From JAMHWF01 sp048500255 (lineage in GTDB: Bacteria > Pseudomonadota > Gammaproteobacteria > Burkholderiales > Burkholderiaceae_C), in contig JASNYH010000004.1 of NCBI GenBank assembly GCA_048500255.1, positions 124,001 through 188,000 of the forward strand: DNA of 64,000 nt, given 5' to 3'. A model generated the notes under the pieces. The model was not told where the DNA came from and did no database searches. It saw only the letters and a list, made by a program, of their open reading frames with translations. The translations under genes were made by a program, and so were the position numbers. This document shows positions 31,476-39,563 of this stretch, one piece after another (positions within the stretch are counted from its first letter, which is position 1; each line of letters opens with the position of its first letter).

Positions 31476-34400
31476 TCAAATCGCGTGCGCCAGCGGCTGC
31501 GTGTCCGCCGCGTCGCCCTCGTAGCGGGCGAGCAGTTCGCGCGCGTGTTCGCGCACCGCCTCGGCGTTGCGCCGCTTGACGCGGCCGTAGCCGCGGATGC
31601 GCGCGGGCAGCTCGGCGATCTCGACCGCCGCGTCGAGCCGGCGCGCGTCGAGCGGGCGCAGCAGCCGCTCGACGGTCGCCACGTAGTCGGCGGTGAGCGC
31701 GCGCTCCATGCGCCGCTCGGCGCTCCAGCCGAGCGGATCGAACGGCGTGCCGCGCAGCACCTTGCCGAGCGCGAGCAGGCGCAACGCGCGCAGCATCCAG
31801 GGCCCGAACTCGCGCTTGCGCAGCGCGGCGCCGGACGCCGACCGCCGCCACGGCAGCACGAGGTGCAGGTGCACGCGCCGCGGCCCGACGAACGCAGCGT
31901 CGAGCGCGTCTTCGAAGGCGCGCGTCCCGTACAGGCGCGCCACCTCGTACTCGTCCTTGCAGGCGAACAATCGGTGCGCCTGGCGCGCCACCGCCTGCGC
32001 CAGGCGTTCGCTGCCCGGCACCGCCTGCTGCTCGGCGTGGCGCACGCGCTCGACCAGCGCCGCGTAGCGCGAGGCCAGCCGTTCGCCCTGATAGGCGACG
32101 AGGTCGGCGCGCCGGCGCGCGATCGCCTCGTCGAGGTCGCGCGACAGGCGGCGCGAGGGCGGCACGGCCTCGGCCTCGGCGGCACGCTGCTCGGCGCGCG
32201 CGCGATCGACTGCCGCACTGCGGCCCCAGTCGAAGGCGCGGCGGTTGTCGTCCACCGCCACGCCGTTCAGTTCGAGCGCACGCTGCAGCGCCGGGCGGCC
32301 CACCGGCAGCCAGCCGCGCTGCCAGGCGTAGCCGAGCATGAACATGTTGGTCGCGATCGCATCGCCGACAAGGCGCGATGCCAGCCGCGTCGCGTCGAGC
32401 TCGTCGGCCGGCCCCATCGCCTCGCGCAGCAGCGCCAGCGTCGCGTCGCGCGGAAAGCCGGTCTCGGGGTGTCGCACCTGCTCGCCGGTGATCGCCGCGG
32501 CCGTGTTGATCACGGCCCGCGTGCGGCCGCGGCGCAGCCGCTCGAGCGTCGCCGGCGCGGCCGCCACGAGCAGGTCGCAGCCCAGCAGCAGGTCGGCGTG
32601 CACGATGCGCGGCGCCGACAGCGCGCCGGCGTCAGCGGCGATGCGCACGTGCGACAGCACCGCACCGCCTTTCTGCGCCAGGCCGGTCTGGTCGAGCACC
32701 GTGACGGCCTTGCCCTCCAGGTGCGCGGCCATGCCGACCAGCGCGCCCAGCGTCACGACGCCGGTGCCGCCGGTGCCCGCGACGAGCAGCGAGTACGGCT
32801 CGGCCGCGTTCAATGCCGGCAGCGCGGGCTCGGGCAAGTCCGTCGCATCGAGCGGCACGCCCGCCGCGCGCCGCGGCACCGCGCCCTCGACGCTGACCAG
32901 CGCCGGGCATTCGCCTTCGAGGCAGCTCAGGTCGGCGTTGCAGCTGTAGGGATCGATCGCGCGCTTGGTGCCGAACTCGGTCTCGACCGGCACCACGGCG
33001 AGGCAGTTCGACTTGACGCTGCAGTCGCCGCAGCCTTCGCACACCGCTTCGTTGATGAACACGTGGCGATGCAGCGCCGGCATCGCACCGCGTCGGCGCC
33101 GGCGCCGCGCCTCGGTGGCGCAGGTCTGGTCGTACACCAGCACCGTGGTGCCCGGCACGCTGCGCAACTCGCGCTGCACTTCGTCGAGCCGCTCGCGCGG
33201 CAGCACCCGCACGCCCGGCGCGAATGCGGCGTCGCGCGGGTACTTGGCCGGGTCGTCGGCCAGCACCACGATGCGCGCCACGCCCTCTGCCTCGAGCTGG
33301 CGCGTGAGCTGCGGCACCGTCAGCGGCCCGTCGACCGGCTGGCCGCCGGTCATCGCGACCGCGTCGTTGTAGAGCAGCTTGTAGGTGATGTTGACGCGCG
33401 CCGCCACCGCGGCGCGGATCGCGAGCAGCCCCGAGTGGAAGTAGGTGCCGTCGCCCATGTTGGCGAACACGTGCTGCGTGCCGGCATGCTCGGCCATGCC
33501 GATCCAGCCGGCGCCCTCGCCGCCCATGTGGCTGATCGTGAGCGTGCTGCGCTCCATCGCCACCGCCATCAGATGGCAGCCGACGCCGCCGAGCGCGCAC
33601 GAGCCCTCGGGCACGACGGTCGAGCGGTTGTGCGGGCAGCCCGGGCAGAAATACGGCATGCGCTGCAACGGCGCCAGCCGCGCAATCGCGGGGCCGCCGT
33701 CCAGCGCCGCGGCACGCGCACTCCACGGCCCGGCCGGATCGAGCCGAGCCAGCCGCGACGCGAGCGCGCGCGCCACGAGCCCCGGCGTCAGCTCGCCGGT
33801 GGGCGGCAGCAGCCACTGGCCGTGCGGCGCCGGCCACTCGCCGACTTCGTCGAACTTGCCGATCACGCGCGGCCGCACGTCGTCGCGCCAGTTGTAGAGC
33901 ATCTCCTTCAACTGGTATTCGATGATCTGGCGCTTCTCCTCGACGACCAGGATTTCCTCGAGCCCGGACGCGAAGCGCCGCGCGCCGGCGGCCTCGAGCG
34001 GCCACGCCATGCCGACCTTGTAGATGCGCAGGCCGAGCGCGCGCGCGGCGGCTTCGTCGATGCCGAGTTCGTGCAGCGCCTGGCGCAGATCGAGCCAGGC
34101 CTTGCCGCAGGCCACGACGCCCAGGCGCGCGCGCGGGCTGTCCCACACCAGCCGGTCGAGGCCGTTGGCGCGCACATAGGCCGCGGCGGCGTAGATCTTG
34201 TAGGCCTGCATGCGCAGTTCCTGCGCCGACTGCGGGTCGGGCCAGCGGATGTGCACGCCGTCGGGCGGCAGCGCGAAGTCGTCGGGCAGGCGCACCTGCA
34301 CGCGCGCGGCGTCGACCTCGACGGTGGCCGAGCTCTCGACGACGTCGGCGCTGAGCTTGAGCGCGACCCAGCAGCCGGCGTAGCGCGACATCGCCCAGCC

Positions 34401-34961
34401 GTGCAGGCCGAAGTCGAGGATGTCCTGCACGCCGGCCGGCGCGAGCACGGGGATCGCGCAGGCCGAGAAGATGTGTTCGCTCTGGTGCGCCACCGCCGAC
34501 GAGCGCGCCGCGTGGTCGTCGGCCGCCACCACGAGCACGCCGCCGTGCGCGCTCGTGCCGGCGTAGTTGGCGTGGCGGAACACGTCGCCGCTGCGGTCGG
34601 CGCCGGGGCCCTTGCCGTACCACATCGAGAAGATGCCGTCGCGCTTCGCGCCCGGCAGCAGGTGCAGCTGCTGCGTGCCCCACACGGCGGTGGCCGCCAG
34701 GTCCTCGTTGACGCCGGGGCGGAAGCGCACGTCGTGCGCAGCGAGGTGGCGCTCGGCGTCGTGCAGCGCGTTGTCGAGCCCGCCGATCGGCGAGCCGCGG
34801 TAGCCCGACACGAAGCCCGCCGTGTTCAGCCCGGCCGCGCGGTCGCGTTCGTGCTGCAGCATCGGCAGCCGCACCAGCGCTTGCACGCCGGTGACGAAGA
34901 TGCGGCCGCGCTCGAGACGGTACTTGTCGTCGAGCGCGGCTTCGGCCAGCGACGTGGTCAT
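31476..34961 (-). CDS. Indolepyruvate:ferredoxin oxidoreductase family, fused subunits
   Basis: 1,161 residues; start has AAGGGGG. The order is a TPP-binding domain and an IorA-like part in the first 600 residues (GYRGSPIGGLDNAL, AHGGVLVVAADDH, HMGGEGAGWIGMA, MGDGTYFHSGLLAIRAA). An iron-sulphur segment (CEGCGDCSVKSNC, CNADLSCLEGEC), an IorB-like gamma domain (GTGGTGVVTLGALVGMAA) and a C-terminal DUF6537 region follow. Such fused enzymes oxidise aryl or branched 2-oxoacids to acyl-CoA. It fits the use of branched or aromatic acids in this block. Confidence 0.92.
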   Translation of the reverse strand: MTTSLAEAALDDKYRLERGRIFVTGVQALVRLPMLQHERDRAAGLNTAGFVSGYRGSPIGGLDNALHDAERHLAAHDVRFRPGVNEDLAATAVWGTQQLHLLPGAKRDGIFSMWYGKGPGADRSGDVFRHANYAGTSAHGGVLVVAADDHAARSSAVAHQSEHIFSACAIPVLAPAGVQDILDFGLHGWAMSRYAGCWVALKLSADVVESSATVEVDAARVQVRLPDDFALPPDGVHIRWPDPQSAQELRMQAYKIYAAAAYVRANGLDRLVWDSPRARLGVVACGKAWLDLRQALHELGIDEAAARALGLRIYKVGMAWPLEAAGARRFASGLEEILVVEEKRQIIEYQLKEMLYNWRDDVRPRVIGKFDEVGEWPAPHGQWLLPPTGELTPGLVARALASRLARLDPAGPWSARAAALDGGPAIARLAPLQRMPYFCPGCPHNRSTVVPEGSCALGGVGCHLMAVAMERSTLTISHMGGEGAGWIGMAEHAGTQHVFANMGDGTYFHSGLLAIRAAVAARVNITYKLLYNDAVAMTGGQPVDGPLTVPQLTRQLEAEGVARIVVLADDPAKYPRDAAFAPGVRVLPRERLDEVQRELRSVPGTTVLVYDQTCATEARRRRRRGAMPALHRHVFINEAVCEGCGDCSVKSNCLAVVPVETEFGTKRAIDPYSCNADLSCLEGECPALVSVEGAVPRRAAGVPLDATDLPEPALPALNAAEPYSLLVAGTGGTGVVTLGALVGMAAHLEGKAVTVLDQTGLAQKGGAVLSHVRIAADAGALSAPRIVHADLLLGCDLLVAAAPATLERLRRGRTRAVINTAAAITGEQVRHPETGFPRDATLALLREAMGPADELDATRLASRLVGDAIATNMFMLGYAWQRGWLPVGRPALQRALELNGVAVDDNRRAFDWGRSAAVDRARAEQRAAEAEAVPPSRRLSRDLDEAIARRRADLVAYQGERLASRYAALVERVRHAEQQAVPGSERLAQAVARQAHRLFACKDEYEVARLYGTRAFEDALDAAFVGPRRVHLHLVLPWRRSASGAALRKREFGPWMLRALRLLALGKVLRGTPFDPLGWSAERRMERALTADYVATVERLLRPLDARRLDAAVEIAELPARIRGYGRVKRRNAEAVREHARELLARYEGDAADTQPLAHAI

Positions 34962-34994
34962 CGTGCCCCCTTCAGGCGCTGCTCGCCTCCAGGC

Positions 34995-37037
34995 TCATCC
35001 CGTGGCTCCGAAATCGGGCTGGCGCCGCTCGACGAAGGCGCCGATGCCCTCGCGCGCCGCCGCTGTGCAGGCCGACGCGCCGAACGCGCGGTAGCCGACC
35101 TCGAGCGCCTGCGACAGCGTCGGCGCGGCCGCCGCGTCGCGCACCGCGTCGGCGATCAGGCCGATCATCGAAGCGCTGAGCACCTGGCCCGCGGCCGAGC
35201 GCGCGCTGCCGGCGTCCAGCGGCGGCAGGCCGGCGAGCGCCGCATCGGGGATCGGCCGTACGCGGCCGGCGAGCGCATGCACGCGCGCCACGGCCTGTTC
35301 GACGAGCGACGCGAAGTCGTCGGCCAGTGCATCGACGATGCCCAGCTCGCGCGCGCGCTCGGCGCCGAGCCGTTCGGCGCGCGCGAGCATGCCGTGGAAC
35401 ACCGTGGCCGCGGCGGGCCAGCGGCGGTACGGCACGACCATCGCGCCGAGGCCGGGCAGGATGCCCAGCGTGATCTCGGGCAGCTGCATCGACGCGCCGC
35501 GCTGCGCCACCAGGCCGTGGCAGCGCATCGCGAGCTCGAAGCCGCCGCCGAGCGTCAGGCCGTTGAGCGCCGCGATCACCGGCTTCGTCATGCGGTCGAG
35601 GTGCACCAGCAGCCGCGCGCAGTCGCGCGCGTACTGCGCCGCCGCGTCGGCGTCGCCCAGCATCGACGGAAAGCGGCCGATGTCGCCGCCGGCGCAGAAC
35701 GCCTTGGTGCCGTAGCCCGTGATCACGTAGCCGGCGACTGCAGGGTCGTTCTCGTGGCGGCGGATCACGGCGAGGATCTCGTCCGTCATCTCGTCGTGCA
35801 GCGCATTCAGCGCCTCGGGGCGCCGCAGCGTGATCAGCTTGACGTCGCCGATGTCGTCGACGAGCACGTGGCGCGCCGGCGGCTGGTAGTCGGCGAGTGC
35901 GCGTCGCGGCAGCGGCATGCCGCGGCGCTCGGCGGCGAAGCGCTGCAGCAGACGCGCCGCCTCGTCGTCGCCGAGGCGGCGCATCAGTTCGAGCGGCCCG
36001 GCCTTGAAGCCGAGCGCGACGCGGCAGCCGAGGTCGAGGTCTGCCGCGTCGCCGATGCCGCGGTCGAGGATGTCGACCGTCTGCGACATCAGCACGCCGA
36101 GCAGGCGGTCGCGGATGCGCTCGCGCCGCTCGGGCGAGACGGTCACCGGCCGGTTCGGCGACCCCGTGACCCAGCGCTCGACGGACGCGAAGATCGGCGC
36201 CGGCCGGTAGTGCTCGCCCTCCTCTTCGGCCTGCAGCGTGTTGGTCTCGATGATGATCGGGTTGCCGTGCGCCAGGTTGAGCACGAAGAACGGACCAGCG
36301 TGCACGAACTCGCCGGCCACGGCGTCGATCTCGGCGGCGTTCGCGTCGTCCAGCAGCAGCGCCGCCTCGTTGCACCAGTTGTCGAACACGCGGTCGAGCA
36401 TGAAGCACGGCGCGTCGGTCGTCACCAGCGGCAGCTTGCCGGTGGCGCAGAAGAGCTGGCGCAGCCAGTCGATCAGCGCGGGGTCGGCGCGCGGCCAGTC
36501 GATCACTTCGACGGCCGGATTGCGCCACGCCGGCGCGAAGAAGTGCGTCACCGTCGCGCGCCCGGGGCGCCGCAGTTCGGCGAAGATGCGCGCCGCCGGC
36601 AGCGAGCTGGTGTTCGACGTGATGACGGCGTCGTCGCCGACGCGCGCTTCGACGTCGGCGAAGATGCGGCGCTTGAGCGCGAGGTCTTCGGTGGCGGCCT
36701 CGATGACCCAGTCGCAGCCGGCGAGCGCGTCGTAGTCGGTGCTGCCGGCCAGGCCTTCGAGCAGCTGCGCCGCCGCCGGCGCGGCCATCTTGCCGCGTGC
36801 GACGGCCTTGTCGGCGTAGTCGCGCAGCCGCGCGAGCGCGGCGTCGATCGCCGACTGGCGGATGTCCAGCAGCGTGACTTCGAGTCCCGGCAGCGCGCCG
36901 AGCAGGTAGTAGGCGATGTCGGGGCCGATCGAACCGGCGCCGATCACGGCGACGTGGCGCGGCATCGGTCGGTCGGCGGTGCGCAACAGCGGATTGGCAT
37001 AACGGTGCGGGGTCACGGGAGGCTCCAGCGGGTTCAT
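34995..37037 (-). CDS. 3-hydroxyacyl-CoA dehydrogenase / enoyl-CoA hydratase fusion, reversed domain order
   Basis: 680 residues; ATG 37037 overlaps the upstream ligase stop. Residues about 27-210 are a Rossmann NAD domain (VAVIGAGSIGPDIA, SNTSSLPAARI, THFFAPA), then the 3HCDH C-terminal domain. About 405-675 is a crotonase domain (ALNALHDEMTDEI, GTKAFCAGGDIGRF, GGGFELAMRC, LPEITLGILPGLG). In FadB/FadJ the hydratase comes first; here it is last. It would carry out two consecutive beta-oxidation steps on the acyl-CoA of this pathway. Confidence 0.9.
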   Translation of the reverse strand: MNPLEPPVTPHRYANPLLRTADRPMPRHVAVIGAGSIGPDIAYYLLGALPGLEVTLLDIRQSAIDAALARLRDYADKAVARGKMAAPAAAQLLEGLAGSTDYDALAGCDWVIEAATEDLALKRRIFADVEARVGDDAVITSNTSSLPAARIFAELRRPGRATVTHFFAPAWRNPAVEVIDWPRADPALIDWLRQLFCATGKLPLVTTDAPCFMLDRVFDNWCNEAALLLDDANAAEIDAVAGEFVHAGPFFVLNLAHGNPIIIETNTLQAEEEGEHYRPAPIFASVERWVTGSPNRPVTVSPERRERIRDRLLGVLMSQTVDILDRGIGDAADLDLGCRVALGFKAGPLELMRRLGDDEAARLLQRFAAERRGMPLPRRALADYQPPARHVLVDDIGDVKLITLRRPEALNALHDEMTDEILAVIRRHENDPAVAGYVITGYGTKAFCAGGDIGRFPSMLGDADAAAQYARDCARLLVHLDRMTKPVIAALNGLTLGGGFELAMRCHGLVAQRGASMQLPEITLGILPGLGAMVVPYRRWPAAATVFHGMLARAERLGAERARELGIVDALADDFASLVEQAVARVHALAGRVRPIPDAALAGLPPLDAGSARSAAGQVLSASMIGLIADAVRDAAAAPTLSQALEVGYRAFGASACTAAAREGIGAFVERRQPDFGATG

Positions 37038-38584
37038 GAAGTGGCGCGCGGCTGCGCGTCGAGGCGGCGCAGTGCGCTCTTGTCGATCTTGTTGGCCAGC
37101 GTCTTGGGCAGGGCGTCGGTGAGCCGCATGCGCGCCGGCACCTTGTAGCGCGCGAGCTGGCCGCGGCACAGCGCGAGCAGGTCGTCGGCATTGCAGCGCG
37201 CACCGGCGCGCAGCACGACGTGCGCGACCAGCACCTCGCCGCGATAGTCGTCGGGCACGCCGACCACCGCGGCATCGGCGACGTCGGGGTGGCCGAACAG
37301 CACTTCCTCGACCTCGCGCGGATAGACGTTGTATCCGCCGACGATCACCATGTCCTTCTTGCGATCGCGGATGTAGAGGTAGCCGTCGGCGTCGAGCTCG
37401 CCGATGTCGCCGGTGTAGAGCCAGCCGTCGCGCAGCGCCTGCGCCGTTTCGTCGGGGCGGTTGCGGTAGCCGCGCATCAGCTGCGGGCCGCGCGCACGGA
37501 TCTCGCCGCGCGCGCCGGCGGGCAGCACGTCGCGGCCGGTCTCGACGTCGACGATCTCGATCTCGGTCAGCGGCGCGGCCACGCCCACCGAACCGGCCTT
37601 GACGCGCCCGCCCTTCGGATTGAACGCCAGCACCGGGCCGGCCTCGGTGAGGCCGTAGCCCTCGTAGACCGGCGCGCCGACCGCATCGCGCCAGCGTTCG
37701 AGCGTTGCGGCAGCCAGCGCCGACGCGCCCGAATAGCAGGTGTGCACGCTGCTCCAGTCGGTGCTTTCGAACGCCGGATGCGACATCAGGCCGACGAACA
37801 CCGTCGGGCTGCCCGGGAACACGCCGATGCGCTCGCGTTCGACGACGGCGAGCACGGCGTCGGGCTGGTAGCGCGGCAGGACCACGAGCGTGCCGGCGCA
37901 GTAGGCGGCGAGGAACAGGCCCATCGCCATGCCGTAGGCGTGCGACAGCGGCATCATGCAGACGATGCGGTCGCCGCGCCGGCCGGGCAGCAGCGCCTCG
38001 CGCTGCGACACGTTGATCGCGATCGCGCGGTGCGTCAGATCGACGCCCTTGGCGCGCCCCGTCGTGCCGCCGGTGTATTGCAGCAGCGCGAGCGCGGCGC
38101 CGGCGGGCGCCTCGGGCAGCACGACCGAGCCAGGGGCCCGGTCGTCGAGCCGGCGCGTGCGCTCGCCGACCACGACGACGTGCTCGATGCCGGCCTGCCG
38201 CGCCAGCGCCGCCGCCATCGCGGCGGCAGCCTCGTCGACCACCAGCACGACCGGCGCCGCATCGGTGAGGATGGGGCCCAGCTCGTGCTCGGTGTAGAGC
38301 GGATTCAACGGCACGTGCTGCGCGCCGGCGGCGAGCGCCGCGAAGGCGACGACGCAGGCCTCGATTGAGTTGCCGAGCAGCGTGGCGACGCGCGATCCGC
38401 GCGCGCCCAGCGCCTCGAGTTCACGCGCGAAGTCGGCCACGCAGGCGAGATAGCTCGCATAGTCGAGGCGGCGCTCGCCATCCACCAGCGCCTCGCCGGT
38501 CGGCGCTTCCGCGGCCGCCGCGGCGAGCATCCCGACGACACTGTCGTGCACGCGCACGGTATCGGGCAGCGGTCGACTGGTCAT
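37034..38584 (-). CDS. AMP-forming acyl-CoA synthetase
   Basis: 516 residues. ANL-family motifs are complete: LLQYTGGTTGRAKGV (about 170-184), YGLTEAGPV, YTGDIGELDADGYLYIRDRKKDMVIVGGYNVYP, and the C-terminal catalytic Lys in LPKTLANKIDKSALR. It activates a carboxylic acid to its CoA thioester, probably after import by the adjacent Liv-type transporter. Its start overlaps the stop of an inserted mini-ORF repeat (38581-38778). Confidence 0.9.
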   Translation of the reverse strand: MTSRPLPDTVRVHDSVVGMLAAAAAEAPTGEALVDGERRLDYASYLACVADFARELEALGARGSRVATLLGNSIEACVVAFAALAAGAQHVPLNPLYTEHELGPILTDAAPVVLVVDEAAAAMAAALARQAGIEHVVVVGERTRRLDDRAPGSVVLPEAPAGAALALLQYTGGTTGRAKGVDLTHRAIAINVSQREALLPGRRGDRIVCMMPLSHAYGMAMGLFLAAYCAGTLVVLPRYQPDAVLAVVERERIGVFPGSPTVFVGLMSHPAFESTDWSSVHTCYSGASALAAATLERWRDAVGAPVYEGYGLTEAGPVLAFNPKGGRVKAGSVGVAAPLTEIEIVDVETGRDVLPAGARGEIRARGPQLMRGYRNRPDETAQALRDGWLYTGDIGELDADGYLYIRDRKKDMVIVGGYNVYPREVEEVLFGHPDVADAAVVGVPDDYRGEVLVAHVVLRAGARCNADDLLALCRGQLARYKVPARMRLTDALPKTLANKIDKSALRRLDAQPRATS

Positions 38585-38778
38585 GACAGCCCCTCGTTCG
38601 ACGGGTACGTCGAACGGCCTTGCAGGCCGCGCCGGTCCTTGCGGCCCGGCTCTTCGCCAGGCGAAGACAGTCCACCGGACTGTCCTCGTCCGGGCTCAGC
38701 CCCCGGGGGGATCGCGGGCCGGCTTGGGGCGGCCCGGCGCTCGGCCCGCGGCGCGCGGGTTGACACAGAGTCCCTCAT
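38581..38778 (-). repeat. Intercistronic repeat encoding a 65-codon mini-ORF bounded by ATGA overlaps
   Basis: Between the LivF-type and ligase genes. An ATG overlapping the LivF stop opens a frame (MRDSVSTRAPRAERRAAPSR...STYPSNEGLS) that ends in a TGA overlapping the ligase ATG. It holds the repeat core and three hairpins (CGTTCGAC...GTCGAACG, TCTTCGC-CAG-GCGAAGA, GACAGTCC-ACC-GGACTGTC). The N- and C-terminal wording is shared with the 38-codon copy at 53453-53569. Product likely not functional as a protein; translation coupling is the more plausible role. Confidence 0.7.
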
Positions 38779-39500
38779 GCGCCGGCCAACCCGAGGTAGG
38801 ACTCGATGACGCGCGGGTTGCCCGCCAGCTCCGACGCGCGGCCCGACAGCGAGAACTCGCCGGTCTCGAGCACGTAGCCCTCGTCGGCGATCTGCAGCGC
38901 GGCGCGCGCGTTCTGCTCCACCAGCAGGATCGAAACGCCGCTGTCGCGCAGCTCGGCGACGATGCGCAGGATGTCGCGCACGATGCGCGGCGCGAGGCCG
39001 AGGCTCGGCTCGTCGAGCAGCAGCAGCGCGGGCTTGGCCATCAGCGCGCGCCCGAGCGCGAGCATCTGGCGCTCGCCGCCCGACAGCGTGGCTGCGTACT
39101 GCGTGCGGCGCTCCTGCAGGCGCGGGAAACGCGCGTACACGTCGGCCAGGTCGCGGTCGGCGCCGCGTTCGCCGCGTCGCACGCGCTGGAACGCGCCGAG
39201 TCGCAGGTTGTCCTCGACCGACAGTTCGCCGAACAGCTCGCGCCGCTCGGGCACCAGGCACAAGCCCGCGGCGACGCGCGCATCGACCGGCCAGTCGGCG
39301 ACGTCGTCGCCGCGGTAGCGCACGCTGCCGCGGCACGGCAGCAGGCCCATCACGGCGCCGAGCAGCGTCGTCTTGCCGGCGCCGTTCGGGCCGATCACGG
39401 TCACGATCGTGCCCCGCTCGACGCGCAGGCTCACGCCGTGCACCGCCTCGACCTTGCCGTAGCCGACACGCAGCTCGCGCAACTCCAGCAGCGGTGTCAT
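38775..39500 (-). CDS. livF: Branched-chain-type ABC transporter ATP-binding protein LivF
   Basis: 241 residues with Walker A GPNGAGKTT, LVPERRELFGELSVEDNL, signature LSGGERQMLALGRALM, Walker B LLLLDEPSLGLAP and VEQN. It is the LivF-type half of an importer for branched-chain amino acids or, as often in Burkholderiales, aromatic or short acids. An alternative start at 39563 would overlap the upstream stop (ATGA) and add 21 residues encoded by a repeat insertion; the conserved start is MTPLLELRELRVGYG. Confidence 0.92.
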   Translation of the reverse strand: MTPLLELRELRVGYGKVEAVHGVSLRVERGTIVTVIGPNGAGKTTLLGAVMGLLPCRGSVRYRGDDVADWPVDARVAAGLCLVPERRELFGELSVEDNLRLGAFQRVRRGERGADRDLADVYARFPRLQERRTQYAATLSGGERQMLALGRALMAKPALLLLDEPSLGLAPRIVRDILRIVAELRDSGVSILLVEQNARAALQIADEGYVLETGEFSLSGRASELAGNPRVIESYLGLAGA

Positions 39501-39563
39501 GACAGGGGGATGCGGGCCGGCTTGGGGCGGCCCGGCGCTCGGCCCGCCAAGCTCACTGCTCAT
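39501..39563 (-). repeat. Short copy of the intercistronic repeat, in frame with livF
   Basis: 63 bp between the LivM-LivG fusion and livF containing GCCGGGCCGCCCCAAGC. Its ATG overlaps the upstream stop (ATGA) and the 21 codons run without a stop into livF (MSSELGGPSAGPPQAG...). It thus extends livF rather than making a separate mini-ORF. Confidence 0.65.

Noticed and set aside
31461..37148. A 1,895-codon open frame on the plus strand opposite the oxidoreductase and fusion genes
   Set aside because: It is the antisense shadow of two well-recognised minus-strand genes in very GC-rich DNA. The translation is Arg/Ala/His-rich without domains, as are all similar long frames in this window.
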